Notes: generated by a model not told the origin, from the sequence alone. A stretch of 64,000 nucleotides of DNA from Salinisphaera sp. Q1T1-3 (GCF_003602005.1 NZ_QZWD01000001.1:208641-272640), one strand, 5' to 3'; positions 28,887-39,620 are shown, counted from the first letter of the stretch. Numbers and translations are program-made.

Positions 28887-28913
28887 TCAAGTTTTTCGAT
28901 TGATCGCCGTTAA
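28887..28913 (+). promoter_or_regulatory. Sigma-28 promoter of flgKL
   Basis: TCAAGTTT (28887-28894), 11-base spacer, GCCGTTAA (28906-28913), 52 bases before the flgK ATG. One mismatch in each element against the FliA consensus. Confidence 0.9.
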
Positions 28914-28965
28914 CCCTCGGGTAGGCGTTCTTCAGTCCCGACGCGACGACAGGAGTATTCCGGGC

Positions 28966-30594
28966 ATGTCCAATCTCTTCCAAATCGGCCTGTCCGGTCT
29001 CGGTGCCGCACGCGCGGGATTGAATACGACCGGCAATAACATGAGTAACGTCAACACGGTCGGTTATACACGGCGCACGACCACGCTGGCGGAAACCGCG
29101 GGTTCCGGTCAGGGCAACGGCGTGACCGTCACCGGCATTCAGCGTCATTACGCACAGTTCCTCACAAGCCAACTCAATAGCGCACAGTCCACGGCCGCCG
29201 CCACGTCCAGCCATCTCGATCAGATGTCGCAGATCGACAATCTGCTGTCCGACAGCGATGCCGGGGTCGGGCCGCGAATGCAGGATTTCTTCGACAGCCT
29301 CGCGGGCCTCGCCGGCTCACCGTCAGACGCCTCGGCACGGAACGCGGTTCTCGGCGCGGCCGACAACATGGCGGGCCGTTTCCGTTCGTTCGCCGGCACG
29401 CTCTCCGATATGGGCAAGGCGGTCGACAAGCAGCTGAACAGTGCGGTCGCGCAGGTCAACACCAACGCGAGCGAGATCGCGCGTTTGAACGACAAGATCG
29501 CCACGACCCAGTCCCGGACAGGCCAGCCGCCGAACAATCTTCTCGACCAGCGGGATCAACTGGTGACCCAGACCGCCAAACTGGTCGATGTCGATGTCAC
29601 CCAGAACGACAACGGCAGCTACAACCTCGCCGTGGGCGGTCAAGCGATCGTCGATTCCACCGGCAGCCACGCGCTGCGGATCGCCAAAGGCGAGCAGGAT
29701 CCCACACAACCCCGCCTGTTCTATACCGGCGCCGACGGGGTCGATCGTGAAATACCCAACGACCGCGTTGCTGGCGGCGAAATCGGTGGTCTGCTGTCCT
29801 TCGCCACCGATTCGCTCGACCCGATTCAGGCCAAGCTTGACCAGACCGCCCATGATCTGGCCGTCGCCGTAAACGCCCAACACGAAGCCGGCACCGACCT
29901 TGCGGGCAACCCGGGCCAGGCCTTGTTCAACATCAACGGGCCGAGTGTCTACGCGGGTCAGCGCAATACCGGTAACGCCTCGCTCACGGCCACCTTCGAC
30001 CCGCAGCAGACCTCGGCCGTGACCGCCGACCAATATCGCGTGACCTACGACGACGACAGTGGTTATCGAGTCACGCGGGCCGGCGATGGCAGTACCGTCG
30101 AAGCTTCATTCGACCCGGACACGAACACGCTCGCCTTCGGCGGGCTGGATGTCACGGTCTCGGGCACCCCTGATGATGGCGACGCTTTCAGCGTGCGTCC
30201 GCTGGACGGCGCAGCTGCGGCATTCTCGGTGGCGGTTTCGGATCCGGCGCACCTGGCTGCCGGCCAGGGCAACGGCAAGGGTGATAACACCAATGCCAGC
30301 GCCCTGGCCGACCTGCAACAGGCCGACACGGTCGAGGGCAACCGCAGTTTCGCCGACAATTACTCACAGCTGGTCGGTGACATCGGCAATCGGACCCAGG
30401 CCCTCCAGGTCAACGCCGATTCACAGAGCGCGATCACCGACGAACTGACTCAGGCACAACAATCCGTAGCCGGGGTCAATCTCGAGGAAGAGAACGTCAA
30501 TCTCATGTATTACCAACAGATGTATCAAGCCAACGCCCGTGTCATCCAGACGGCCTCGAACGTCTTCGACACGATTCTGGGTTTGGGAAACTGA
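28966..30594 (+). CDS. flgK: Hook-filament junction protein FlgK (HAP1)
   Basis: 542 residues; first junction protein between hook and filament. The N-terminus has the rod/hook-family motif (SNLFQIGLSGLGAARAGLNT, NNMSNVNTVGYTRR), and the C-terminus ends NLMYYQQMYQANARVIQTAS and FDTILGLGN. AGGAG precedes the ATG. The longer frame upstream is not FlgK-like. It is followed by flgL after 10 bases. Confidence 0.95.
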   Translation: MSNLFQIGLSGLGAARAGLNTTGNNMSNVNTVGYTRRTTTLAETAGSGQGNGVTVTGIQRHYAQFLTSQLNSAQSTAAATSSHLDQMSQIDNLLSDSDAGVGPRMQDFFDSLAGLAGSPSDASARNAVLGAADNMAGRFRSFAGTLSDMGKAVDKQLNSAVAQVNTNASEIARLNDKIATTQSRTGQPPNNLLDQRDQLVTQTAKLVDVDVTQNDNGSYNLAVGGQAIVDSTGSHALRIAKGEQDPTQPRLFYTGADGVDREIPNDRVAGGEIGGLLSFATDSLDPIQAKLDQTAHDLAVAVNAQHEAGTDLAGNPGQALFNINGPSVYAGQRNTGNASLTATFDPQQTSAVTADQYRVTYDDDSGYRVTRAGDGSTVEASFDPDTNTLAFGGLDVTVSGTPDDGDAFSVRPLDGAAAAFSVAVSDPAHLAAGQGNGKGDNTNASALADLQQADTVEGNRSFADNYSQLVGDIGNRTQALQVNADSQSAITDELTQAQQSVAGVNLEEENVNLMYYQQMYQANARVIQTASNVFDTILGLGN

Positions 30595-30604
30595 GAGATT
30601 AGCC

Positions 30605-31819
30605 ATGCGTCTTAGCACCAATACGATTTACGCGCAGAGCACCCAGTCGATCCTTGATCAGCAGACGCGCCTGTCCCAGATCAGCGAGAAGCTGGCAACC
30701 GGCAACCGGATCAACAAACCCTCGGACGATCCGCGCGGCGCAGCGCAACTGCTGGACACGCAACAGACCCGTCAGATGCATGCCCAGTACGCGGCCACCC
30801 GATCGACCGCAGAAACCCATCTGTCCTCGGAAGAGAATCAGCTCAACCAGGTGACCAAGGCACTTGATTCGGCTAAGCAGGCACTTGTCCAGGCCGGCAA
30901 CGGCACCTTGAGCGACGGCGACCGCGAATCGGTGGCCAACCGCCTCGATGGCGTCTACCAGCAAATGCTGGCCGCCGCTAATGCCCGCGACGGCAACGGG
31001 GACTATATCTTCGCCGGTTTCAAGTCGGACGTGACGCCATTCAGCGGCGATCGGGGCAACCTCACCTATCAAGGCGACGAGGGCCAACGCCAGCTCCAGG
31101 TCGACAGCTCGCGCCAGATGGCCGTCAACGATTCCGGCTCGGCTGTGTTTACCAGCACGACCGCAACGAGTGCCTATGTGGCGACGGCCGGGGACAATGC
31201 CGGCAGCACGACGTATGCCGCCCTGGACGTCACCGACGCCAACGCTGCCGACTACGGTCACGACTTCGAGCTGCGTTTCCAGGGCAGTGGCAGCGATGTC
31301 ACGTACAGCGTCATTGACAAGACGAGCGGCCAGACACGCGTATCCGGACAGGCCTATCAGCCCGGTCAGACGGTCGCCCTCGGCGATGGGCTCCAGACCA
31401 CGATCAAGGGCGATCCGGCCGACGGCGACAGCTACACCTTCGCCAAGGACGCGCCCGCCGATAACAATATCCTGAACGCTCTGTCACGCGCAGTCGATAC
31501 GCTCCGCCAGCCGGCCGACAGCGAAACCGACCGTGCCCGGCTCAGCAACACCGTGAACCGGACGATGCGTCAGGTCGATAATGCCTTCGACAACGTGCTG
31601 TCCGTGCGGTCCAATCTGGGCCTGCGGCTCAACGCCCTCGATACCCTGGATGACGCGGGCGATACACAGAAAGTGACCGACGAATCCCGCATCAAGGATA
31701 TTCGAGATGCCGACATGGTCTCGACCATCTCGGATTTATCGCTTGCGAAGGTTGCACTTTCTGCCGCACAACAGGCGTTCATGAGCGTGCAACAGGCCTC
31801 GATGTTCAATCGCGGCTAG
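30605..31819 (+). CDS. flgL: Hook-filament junction protein FlgL (HAP3)
   Basis: 404 residues, flagellin-like at both ends: MRLSTNTIYAQSTQSILDQQ and LATGNRINKPSDDPRGAAQL at the N-terminus, and VSTISDLSLAKVALSAAQQA at the C-terminus. It connects FlgK to the filament. The stop TAG lies within CTAG and is followed directly by GGCCTGT, the tip of repeat family B. Confidence 0.95.
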   Translation: MRLSTNTIYAQSTQSILDQQTRLSQISEKLATGNRINKPSDDPRGAAQLLDTQQTRQMHAQYAATRSTAETHLSSEENQLNQVTKALDSAKQALVQAGNGTLSDGDRESVANRLDGVYQQMLAAANARDGNGDYIFAGFKSDVTPFSGDRGNLTYQGDEGQRQLQVDSSRQMAVNDSGSAVFTSTTATSAYVATAGDNAGSTTYAALDVTDANAADYGHDFELRFQGSGSDVTYSVIDKTSGQTRVSGQAYQPGQTVALGDGLQTTIKGDPADGDSYTFAKDAPADNNILNALSRAVDTLRQPADSETDRARLSNTVNRTMRQVDNAFDNVLSVRSNLGLRLNALDTLDDAGDTQKVTDESRIKDIRDADMVSTISDLSLAKVALSAAQQAFMSVQQASMFNRG

Positions 31820-32726
31820 GGCCTGTCTCGAAACAAGGCTCGGCATACGACGTCGGATCCCGGATTCACCCGCCCGGGGGCTTGCGCACGCCAGGATATG
31901 GCGCCGCAGCGGCGATCATCGTCGTGCGAGCTGCTTTGGCGTCCCATAAGCGCGACCGCGGCATCGCCGGGCGACGTCCGTCACGCGGGTAACCCCGGCG
32001 CGCGGGGATTGCTCCGTCAATCAACGTGCCAAGCTCAATATCACGATGCCCACCACGCGCATGGCCGAGGAACACACCGCGCGGTCGATGCGATCACTCG
32101 TAGACCCAATCGGGCGCAGTCTGGTGTATTAGCTACAAGCGATGAACGACATCGCATGGCACCCGTCGATATGTGTGCGGACGCGCTCGTTTTCTGCAAA
32201 GCCGATCCGATACCCATGTCGTAAAAGTCCGCGCCAACGGGTTCCTGAAATGGGCTATCAGCGGCGAGACGAGGCATCGCGCGTTTGACGTGTCGCTCTC
32301 TGTAGCGGCGTGATGGCGCACTGGATGACTTCGTGCTTTCGATTTCGCGGCGCCTGTGCCGAAGCGTTGAGCCATGAATCGTGCCCTACCGCGGCGCGAG
32401 TCGCGGCTGCGCCCTGCCCCGATCGCGACCGGCAACGCCTCGGACACCATGATCAACCGTCATGCATGCTCCGATGCGCCGGACGAAACCCCGGACATGC
32501 TGCCAATCCAGCGCACTTGGGCGGACGGGACGCCTGATATCAGACCCGACGCCTCGTCTCGTCGCCAGTCGGTCTCGAGACACGCGCGGCCGATTCGGGC
32601 GACACCTCGAAAGAGGCTCTCGACATGTCTGTCCGCATGCGGCGCACAAAAAGGGCCGTCGCGCTGATACGCGCAAGCGGCCCGACAAGCGACGGCCGCC
32701 GGCTCCCCGGCGGTGCGCGGTACTGG
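31820..32726. repeat. Gene-free repeat-rich island between flgL and the chemoreceptor
   Basis: About 900 bp with no convincing coding frame on either strand. It starts with GGCCTGT right after the flgL stop and contains degenerate pieces of repeat family B, such as GCGAGACGAGGCATCGCGCG near 32256 and an inverted piece near 32550. It also has a hairpin, GGCCG...CGGCC, near 32657-32685. It looks like a nest of decayed mobile elements between two convergent genes. Confidence 0.55.
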
Positions 32727-32730
32727 CTAG

Positions 32731-33011
32731 GATTTCGTGCGAGTCCGCGCCAAGCGCGCCCTGCAATTGACGATGGGCGGCAAGACGAGGCGTAGTGCGC
32801 ACCGTGCCGTTATTTGCACCAGCGGGCTACAACGCTGTATTGCCGTCGTGTTTTTGATTTTGGGGCGCTTGTCCCGAAGTGTTGGGCCACAAATCCCGCC
32901 CTGCGGCGTGGCGAGCCTGAATCGTGGCACGCCACGATCGGCGACTCGCGCCTTGCCGGACACACTGCGGCCTCTCAACGAAAAGGCGCTCGAACGAAAC
33001 CTCAACAGGCC
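32731..33011. mobile_element. MITE-like element B, copy 2
   Basis: 281 bp flanked by CTAG on both sides (32727-32730 and 33012-33015), a 4-base target duplication. The left end lacks about 10 bases of the tip (starts GATTTCGTGCGAG); the right end is intact (CTCAACAGGCC). It is clearly related to copy 1 at 14540-14811. The right CTAG contains the stop codon of the chemoreceptor gene. No coding frame. Confidence 0.87.
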
Positions 33012-34727
33012 CTAGAACGACGTCCAGTTATCGTCGTCGTCGCTTTCTTCCGGCACGGCCTCTTCACGGGCCGGTGTCTTACGCTGCGGCGCCGTGGGCT
33101 TGGTGGTAGTGGTCGCGCCATGCGACTGTTTGGGCGCCGTGGCCGCCGCGGGCACACTCGACTGCATCACAGCCTCGCCGGCTGCGATCCGGAAGAAGGC
33201 CACCTGTGTCTTGAGCGCGCGTGCCTGCTCTTCCAGCGAGCGGCTGGCTGCCGCAGATTCCTCGACCAGAGACGCGTTCTCCTGCGTCATGCTGTCCATC
33301 TGGCTCACGGCCGTATTGACCTGTGTGATGCCTTCGGCCTGTTCCTTGCTGGCCGAGGCCATTTCCGAGACCAGATCGCTGACCTTGGTCACCGACTCGA
33401 CAATCTCCTCGAGTGTCGTGCCCGACCGCGCGACCTCCTGCGAACCATCAGCCACCTTGGCGGTGCTGTCCTCGACGAGTTCCTTGATGTCCTTGGCTGC
33501 CGCCGCGCTGCGACTGGCCAGATTACGCACCTCGGTCGCCACCACGGCAAAGCCGCGGCCCTGCTCGCCGGCGCGAGCGGCCTCCACCGAGGCATTGAGC
33601 GCCAGGAGATTGGTCTGGAAGGCGATATCATCGATAAGGCCGACGATGTCGCTGATCTTGCGGCTCGACGCGCTGATCTCGTCCATCGCCGTCACGGCAC
33701 GGCCGACGACTTCACCGCCGAGACGTGCCTGTCGTCGAACGTCCTGCGAGAGCTGATCGGCCTGGGCGGCGTTATCGGCATTCTGTTTCACCGTGGAGGT
33801 CATCTGCTCCATGGAAGCCGCGGTCTGTTCGAGGCTGGCGGCCTGTTCCTGCGTTCGGGTACTGAGCTCGTCGTTGCCGCTGGCGATCTGGCCGGCGCCG
33901 ACACCGACCGACTCGGAGCTGTCGCGCACTTGACGCACCACGTCCGTCAGCCGGGACTGCATGTTCGACAGTGCTGCCAGCATCGCCCCGAATTCGTCCT
34001 TGAACGGATTGTCGATCTCGTTATCCAGCCGACCCTCGCTGATGGCCCCGACCACCGACCGGGCACGCGCCAGCGGAATGGTGATCATCCGCGCCAGCCA
34101 GATCGTGGTGGCGAATGTCAGCAACAGCACGATGCCGAGCAACACCATGACGAACAGCTCCTTGCGGTGCGCGCTTGTCAAAGCGGCCGCGTGCGCGGCC
34201 TCGGCCTGGGAAACCTGCGCATCTGCCAGATCATGCAAGTTGTTGCGAAGCGTTTCGAACGGCGAGGCGATACGCGACAGGTATAAAGTGTTGGCCTGCT
34301 CGTAGTTGCCCGACTGGGCCGCGCTGATGAAACGTTCCATCATCGAGGCGAACTCGTGATAGTTGTCGATCGCCTGGCGCGCTTCCAGCTTCTCCGACTC
34401 TGCCCGAATCTTGCCGGGATAATATTGGCCGAAGTTTGTCTCGATCTTCGGGTTCGCTTGTTCAAAGAACGACGCCAGGTCGCGGACGGCATCGTCATCG
34501 CGGTTCTTCAGTAATCGCAACGCCTTGGACTGAGTCTGGCCGAGCAGTGTATTGACGGCGGTCAGATAACGGAGCCCGAGCACGTTCTTCGAGAACATCC
34601 GATCCTCGGCCGCACTCGATTGCTTGAGTGCGACGACGGATGTCACGCCAAGAATGATCACGAGGATCAGGATGACACCAAAGCCCAACCCCATTTTGGC
34701 TTTGACGGTTCTGAAGAAATCCAGCAT
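33012..34727 (-). CDS. Methyl-accepting chemotaxis protein
   Basis: 571 residues. TM1 is near residues 12-33 (GLGFGVILILVIILGVTSVV). A roughly 150-residue periplasmic four-helix ligand domain follows, with TM2 near 192-215 (FVMVLLGIVLLLTFATTIWL). HAMP, methylation helices and the kinase-control tip come next (IDDIAFQTNLLALNASVEAA, EQGRGFAVVATEVRNL). The C-terminus ends NWTSF, a likely CheR/CheB docking pentapeptide like E. coli NWETF. The start at 34727 puts TM1 first. A sigma-28 promoter lies 132 bases upstream. It is the only receptor in the window; the ligand is unknown. Confidence 0.94.
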   Translation of the reverse strand: MLDFFRTVKAKMGLGFGVILILVIILGVTSVVALKQSSAAEDRMFSKNVLGLRYLTAVNTLLGQTQSKALRLLKNRDDDAVRDLASFFEQANPKIETNFGQYYPGKIRAESEKLEARQAIDNYHEFASMMERFISAAQSGNYEQANTLYLSRIASPFETLRNNLHDLADAQVSQAEAAHAAALTSAHRKELFVMVLLGIVLLLTFATTIWLARMITIPLARARSVVGAISEGRLDNEIDNPFKDEFGAMLAALSNMQSRLTDVVRQVRDSSESVGVGAGQIASGNDELSTRTQEQAASLEQTAASMEQMTSTVKQNADNAAQADQLSQDVRRQARLGGEVVGRAVTAMDEISASSRKISDIVGLIDDIAFQTNLLALNASVEAARAGEQGRGFAVVATEVRNLASRSAAAAKDIKELVEDSTAKVADGSQEVARSGTTLEEIVESVTKVSDLVSEMASASKEQAEGITQVNTAVSQMDSMTQENASLVEESAAASRSLEEQARALKTQVAFFRIAAGEAVMQSSVPAAATAPKQSHGATTTTKPTAPQRKTPAREEAVPEESDDDDNWTSF

Positions 34728-34859
34728 TGGAAAGACCTGATAAGCGCGTTGAAAAGAGACCGACGCCGACAACCTCTGGGTGGTCGCAGGCGACACTCGA
34801 CGCGGCAACGCACGGCAGGTGGGCGACGCCATCAGACCGACGATCCGCGCGGTCCTGTT

Positions 34860-34886
34860 CTATCGGCCGATGCGCCATCAACTTGA
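34860..34886 (-). promoter_or_regulatory. Sigma-28 promoter of the chemoreceptor gene
   Basis: Reading leftward: TCAAGTTG (34886-34879), 11-base spacer, GCCGATAG (34867-34860). The -10 differs from the FliA consensus at one base. Confidence 0.87.
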
Positions 34887-35081
34887 GCGGCACGTAATGG
34901 GCGGATCCGGCGGGCAGTCGGCCATACGGGTACGTACCGCGTCGGATCCGACCGATGCGAATCGCCAACCGTTCGCGACGCGATCACCGCATGCCGTGGC
35001 TGCTGGTATCGGGCATGCACGCTGGCGTGCTGCGCGCTTTGCGGGTGCCTCGGCAAGCCGGACCGAGGCGGGCTGACCCGA

Positions 35082-36161
35082 CTATGTCAGCGGATTGCCG
35101 GTGGCTGACATGTCCACGATCGGGCCATGACTGTCGGAGAATAGACCGGGCGTGTGGCTTGCCGGCAAGGATTTCATCACCGAAACCAGCTTGTCGGCGT
35201 ACGCCGGATCGGTCGCATAACCGCCGTCCTGGAGCGCCCGGGCCGCGGCATCGGGCGTCGCTGCTTCACGTGCGGCGGCGTAGCGCGGCGAGTCGTTGAT
35301 CAGCCGCGCATAGTCGGAAAACGCCTGATCGTAGGAATCATAGACGCGGAAACCGGCGCGGGTGGCCTGTTTCGTGCCGTCCGTGTATTCGTGCGTCGTG
35401 ACTTGTGCCGTCGCGCCGTCCCAGCCGGTGGACTTGATGTTGAAGACATTGAAACTCGGTTGGCCCGAGTCGGTCGTGATCTCGTGCCGACCCCAGCCGG
35501 TCTCGAGCGCCGCCTGTGCCAGGATCAATTGGGGCGACAGCCCGGTTCGGCCGGCCGCCATGCGGGCCGGACCGCCCAGCTGATCGACGAACGCCCGCAC
35601 CTTGGGCGACAACGCGTTGTCGAATACGTCGCGGACATCGTCGAGAGCGAACAGCGGCTCGGCCGGGCTCTGAGACATGCCCACCACGGGTGCGGTCTCG
35701 TGGCCGGTCATTGATGCGTGGTTCTGTCCACTGGCCGCGCGCTGAGCCTCGATCGCCGCCAGGGACTCCGACGGCGCCAGCGCGCGGGGCTTGGCTTCGG
35801 GCACGCCGCTCGCATTGGCCAGATCCGTCTCGCGCGGCGCGGACGCGGACGTCGCCCCCGCGCCGCCCAGTTGTTTCTCGAGCATCGTGGCCAGTCCGAT
35901 GCCCCGCTGGGCCAGGGTCTGCGACCACTGTGCATCCATCATGTCCTGATACTGCTTGCTCGCCGACGAGTCGCCCAGCAGATGGGACAGCGGAATGGCC
36001 TTGCGCATGTTCGACAGCATCTGCTTGATGAACATGGCCTCGAACTGCTTGGCCGCTTCATGCCGGCCGGCATCCGGCTTGTGTGCCGCGGTGTACTTGA
36101 GCTTGTCCAGGCCGCTGACGTCGTAGGCCATCGCGCCACCGTTGGCAATATCGCCGGCCAT
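35082..36161 (-). CDS. flgJ: Rod-capping peptidoglycan hydrolase FlgJ
   Basis: 359 residues. The N-terminal rod-scaffold domain includes AAKQFEAMFIKQMLSNMRKA and LAQRGIGLATMLEKQLGG. An Ala/Pro-rich linker (about 100-190) leads to a C-terminal GH73 glucosaminidase domain with the catalytic Glu in LAQAALETGWGRHEI. It opens the peptidoglycan for the rod. The start overlaps the flgI stop (TGATG). Last gene of the flgB-J run. Confidence 0.95.
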   Translation of the reverse strand: MAGDIANGGAMAYDVSGLDKLKYTAAHKPDAGRHEAAKQFEAMFIKQMLSNMRKAIPLSHLLGDSSASKQYQDMMDAQWSQTLAQRGIGLATMLEKQLGGAGATSASAPRETDLANASGVPEAKPRALAPSESLAAIEAQRAASGQNHASMTGHETAPVVGMSQSPAEPLFALDDVRDVFDNALSPKVRAFVDQLGGPARMAAGRTGLSPQLILAQAALETGWGRHEITTDSGQPSFNVFNIKSTGWDGATAQVTTHEYTDGTKQATRAGFRVYDSYDQAFSDYARLINDSPRYAAAREAATPDAAARALQDGGYATDPAYADKLVSVMKSLPASHTPGLFSDSHGPIVDMSATGNPLT

Positions 36162-37282
36162 CAGATCACCTCCAGATCGGCATTGAGCGCGCCGGCTGCC
36201 TTGAGTGCTTCGAGAATCGCCATCAGATCGACTGGCGTGGCACCGAGCCGGTTCAAGGCATCGATGACCTGCCGCAAGGATGTGCTCTGCGGCACGTAAT
36301 TGAGCGAGCCGTCGTCCTGCTGCACGTTGATGTCGGCATTCGGCACCACGGCGGTCTGGCCGCCGGAAAGCGCATTGGGCTGCGAAACGATCGGGTTGGA
36401 GTCGATCGTCACCGACAGGCTGCCGTGCGCCACGGCGGCCTCGTCGAGCGTGACGCGCCCATTCATGACCACGGAGCCGGTCCGCGAATTGACGATCACG
36501 CGAGGCCGCGGCGTGCCTTGTTGTACGCGGATATCCTGGATCGCGGCGATGAAAGCCACTGTCGAGTCGATGCCCGAAGGCACGGCGATCGATATCAGAC
36601 GTGAATTGTGCGCGGTCGCGATCCGCTGGCCGAAGCGGTCGTTCACGGCATTCATCGCCCGTGTGGCGGTCGCGAAATCGGCGTGCTTGAGTTCGAGATC
36701 GAGCGTGCCTTTATCGGCAAGCTTCGATTCGACCTTGCGCTCGACGACCGCGCCCTCGGGGATCCGTCCGGCCGCGGTCTGGTTCACCTGCACGCTCGAC
36801 CCGGCGGCCTGCACACTCAGCCCCGGCGCCAGCACACTACCCTGCGCCAGCGCGTAGATATTGCCGTCGGCCCCCTTGAGCGGTGTCATCAGCAACGTGC
36901 CACCGGTCAGCGAATCGGCCGTGCCGATCGACGACACGGTTACGTCGATGTTCTGGCCGGTGGCCGCGAACGCCGGCAGGTCGGCAGTGACCATGACCGC
37001 TGCCACGTTCTTGAGCTGCATGTTCGTGCCACCGGCCACGGTCACGCCGAGCTGGGTGAGCATGTTGCGGATGGACTGGCCGGTGAACGGCGTCTGTGTG
37101 GTCTGGTCGCCCGTATTGTTCAGCCCCACGACCAGCCCGTAACCCACCAACGGGTTGGAGCGCACGCCGTCGAACGTCGCGATATCGCCGAGCCGCTGTG
37201 CGCTGGCACAGACATTGATGCCCATGACCAGACACACGCTGGCCAATGCGAACGCGACAGCGCGAATGAACCCCCATTTCAT
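36161..37282 (-). CDS. flgI: Flagellar P-ring protein FlgI
   Basis: 373 residues with a signal peptide (MKWGFIRAVAFALASVCLVM, cleavage after CASA). The mature protein begins QRLGDIATFDGVRSNPLVGY, the hallmark of FlgI, and ends in PVDLMAILEALKAAGALNAD. It forms the ring in the peptidoglycan layer. ATG at 37282 is preceded by AGAGGG; the longer frame is not needed. Confidence 0.96.
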   Translation of the reverse strand: MKWGFIRAVAFALASVCLVMGINVCASAQRLGDIATFDGVRSNPLVGYGLVVGLNNTGDQTTQTPFTGQSIRNMLTQLGVTVAGGTNMQLKNVAAVMVTADLPAFAATGQNIDVTVSSIGTADSLTGGTLLMTPLKGADGNIYALAQGSVLAPGLSVQAAGSSVQVNQTAAGRIPEGAVVERKVESKLADKGTLDLELKHADFATATRAMNAVNDRFGQRIATAHNSRLISIAVPSGIDSTVAFIAAIQDIRVQQGTPRPRVIVNSRTGSVVMNGRVTLDEAAVAHGSLSVTIDSNPIVSQPNALSGGQTAVVPNADINVQQDDGSLNYVPQSTSLRQVIDALNRLGATPVDLMAILEALKAAGALNADLEVI

Positions 37283-37296
37283 GACGACCCTCTTGC

Positions 37297-37962
37297 CTAG
37301 AACGGCGAAATATTGAGCAATGCGCGCTGCAACCATCCCATGTGCTGCGCTTCATCGATGTAACCGTCGCCGTAATACTCAAGCCGCGCATTGGCGACCT
37401 GGGACGACGTGACGGTGCTGTTGGCGCCGATCGTGCGTGGATTCACCACCCCGGAGAACAACAAGAATTCCGTCCCCTGATTGATGCCGATGCGTTTCTC
37501 GCCGGCCACCTGCAGATTGCCGTTGGGCAACACCTGCATGACGGTCACCGTAATCCGACCGGTGAACGTGTTCGATGCGTTGGCATCTCCCGAGCCCTGG
37601 AAATCATTCGTGCCGGAAATGTCGGTATCCTGTCGGCTGAGCCAGTTGCCGATCGCCGCCGGCACGGCCGTCGGGTTGAAGCCGACCGACCCCTGGCGAC
37701 TGGCGTTGGCGGCCGAGGATTTCGTCGCCGACAGATCCTCGTTGAGCACGATCGTCAGAATATCGCCGACCTGACGCGGACGACGATCCTCGAACAACGG
37801 CTTGTTGTAGGCCGCCTGGAAGATCGAGCCATTGCTTTCCTGGCGTGGCGGCGGCTGCGGCTGCGCGGTCGTCGGCCCGGTGACGATGTCGTGACGTGGC
37901 AGCTGTGCACATCCGCCCAGCAACGAGACGACCGCGCCGGCCAGGAGCAGACCGCGTGCCAT
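37297..37962 (-). CDS. flgH: Flagellar L-ring lipoprotein FlgH
   Basis: 221 residues from this ATG: a lipoprotein signal ([18 protein letters not shown]) followed by the L-ring domain ([57 protein letters not shown]). It forms the outer-membrane bushing. A TTG at 38010, immediately against the flgG stop, would add 16 residues and is a plausible alternative start; no strong ribosome-binding site decides. Confidence 0.93.
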   Translation of the reverse strand: MARGLLLAGAVVSLLGGCAQLPRHDIVTGPTTAQPQPPPRQESNGSIFQAAYNKPLFEDRRPRQVGDILTIVLNEDLSATKSSAANASRQGSVGFNPTAVPAAIGNWLSRQDTDISGTNDFQGSGDANASNTFTGRITVTVMQVLPNGNLQVAGEKRIGINQGTEFLLFSGVVNPRTIGANSTVTSSQVANARLEYYGDGYIDEAQHMGWLQRALLNISPF

Positions 37963-38010
37963 GGCCGGCCCGCGCCGGGCCACACTTGTCCAGAATGCCC
38001 GCACGATCAA

Positions 38011-38793
38011 TCAGAGCTGCGACAGACGCTGCAGCATCTGGTCCGACGTTTCCACGGCCTTGGAGTTGATCTCGTAGGCGCGCTGGGTCGCGATCATGTC
38101 CACCATTTCCTCGACGACGTTGACGTTCGAGGTCTCCACGTACTTCTGGCGCAACAGCCCGGCCCCGTTGATGCCCGGCGGATTGTCGTTGCGCGGACCC
38201 GAGGCCGTGGTCTCCTTGTAGAGATTGTTGCCGATGCTCTGCAGACCGGCCGGATTGATGAACGTCGACAACTGCATCTGGCCGATTTCGTTGTTCTCGG
38301 CGCTGCCCGGCTGGGTCACGGACACGGTGCCGTCCTGGGCAACGCTGATCGACAGCGCGTTCTGCGGCACGGTGATGCCCGGCTCGACCGGAAAGCCCGA
38401 CGCCGTGACAAGCTGACCGTTCCGATCGAGCTGGAAGCTGCCGTCTCGCGTATAGGAGGTCGTGCCGTCGGGCATCTGCACGGCAAAGAACCCCTTGCCT
38501 TCGATGGCAACATCCTTGGAATTACCGGTTTGCTCCAGACTGCCCTGGGTATGCAGACGCTCGTTGGCCATGGCCTGCACCCCGGAGCCGATCTGCAGAC
38601 CGGACGGCAGATTCGTCTGCACCGACGATGAGGCGCCCGGCTGACGAACATCCTGATAGAGCAGATCCTGAAAGACCGGCCGCGATCGTTTGAAACCGTT
38701 CGTGGATACGTTGGCCAGATTGTTGGAGATCGTATCCAGTTTGGTCTGCTGGCTTTCCAGGCCCGTCTTGGCGATCCAGAGCGATCGAATCAT
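38011..38793 (-). CDS. flgG: Distal rod protein FlgG
   Basis: 260 residues, the typical length. N-terminal rod motif [41 protein letters not shown]-terminal motif [20 protein letters not shown] and [16 protein letters not shown]. It builds the distal rod through the P and L rings. Preceded by flgF with a 71-base gap. Confidence 0.97.
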   Translation of the reverse strand: MIRSLWIAKTGLESQQTKLDTISNNLANVSTNGFKRSRPVFQDLLYQDVRQPGASSSVQTNLPSGLQIGSGVQAMANERLHTQGSLEQTGNSKDVAIEGKGFFAVQMPDGTTSYTRDGSFQLDRNGQLVTASGFPVEPGITVPQNALSISVAQDGTVSVTQPGSAENNEIGQMQLSTFINPAGLQSIGNNLYKETTASGPRNDNPPGINGAGLLRQKYVETSNVNVVEEMVDMIATQRAYEINSKAVETSDQMLQRLSQL

Positions 38794-38864
38794 GTTTTCC
38801 CCCGTTTGAACGACCGCGAAAAGCGATCGAAGGACTACCGAGACCGGCAGCCGTGCTGTGCGGT

Positions 38865-39620
38865 TTAGGTGACGTCGAGCAGCCGGTTGGCTGCACGGGC
38901 GTTGTCGTCGGCGGACGAGAGCATTTTCATCTGCATCTCGAACTGGCGTGCATCGCCGATCATGCTGACCATCGTTTCCGTGGGCGAGACATTGCTCGAC
39001 TCCAGCGCACCGGAAACTAGCCGCACGGTGCCATCGAACGGCGCCGGGCCATCGTCCGGCGTACCCGGCGCGCCGCGCTGGAACAGCCCGTCACCCCGGC
39101 GATGCATGCCGTTGTCGCCCGCCCCGACCAGTTTGAGCTGGCCGACGTCTGTCATCGTGTTCGGCTCTTCGCCGCCACCCAGCGCCGAGATGGTGCCGTC
39201 GGCCGCGATCGATACAGTGGCATTCAGTGGCAACACGATCGGCTGACCGTTGCGGGACAGCACCGGCCGCCCTGCACTGCGCAACATGCCCGTGGCATCC
39301 ATCTGCAGATTGCCGTTGCGGGTGTAGGCCTCGGATCCGTCGTCGGCCTGCACCGACAGCCAGCCGGCCCCGTCCACGGCCACATCCAGCGAACGGCCGG
39401 TGTGTTCGATCCCGCCCTGCGACAGATCGGCCTGGGGTGTGGTCTGCGCGGTGATCGCACGCGTGGCCAACCCGCCGCCGTTGACCGGGACCGCCCGGTA
39501 CGCCGACAACTCGGCCTTGAAGCCGGTGGTCGAGGCATTCGCCAGGTTGTTGGCCACGACCGATTGCCGGTCCAGAATCTGGCTCGCGCCGGAAAGCGCG
39601 GTATAGATCAGACGATCCAT
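38865..39620 (-). CDS. flgF: Proximal rod protein FlgF
   Basis: 251 residues. The N-terminus ([40 protein letters not shown]) and C-terminus ([20 protein letters not shown]) have the rod-family motifs. [20 protein letters not shown] is typical of FlgF. Encoded between flgE and flgG. Confidence 0.95.
   Translation of the reverse strand: MDRLIYTALSGASQILDRQSVVANNLANASTTGFKAELSAYRAVPVNGGGLATRAITAQTTPQADLSQGGIEHTGRSLDVAVDGAGWLSVQADDGSEAYTRNGNLQMDATGMLRSAGRPVLSRNGQPIVLPLNATVSIAADGTISALGGGEEPNTMTDVGQLKLVGAGDNGMHRRGDGLFQRGAPGTPDDGPAPFDGTVRLVSGALESSNVSPTETMVSMIGDARQFEMQMKMLSSADDNARAANRLLDVT

Noticed and set aside
32386-32802. 138-residue leftward frame in the repeat island
   Set aside because: It crosses into a MITE copy and its translation is Arg-rich and unstructured, typical of non-coding GC-rich DNA.
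32814-34286. 490-residue rightward frame opposite the chemoreceptor
   Set aside because: Mirror frame of a GC-rich coding region; the chemoreceptor on the other strand has all family signatures.
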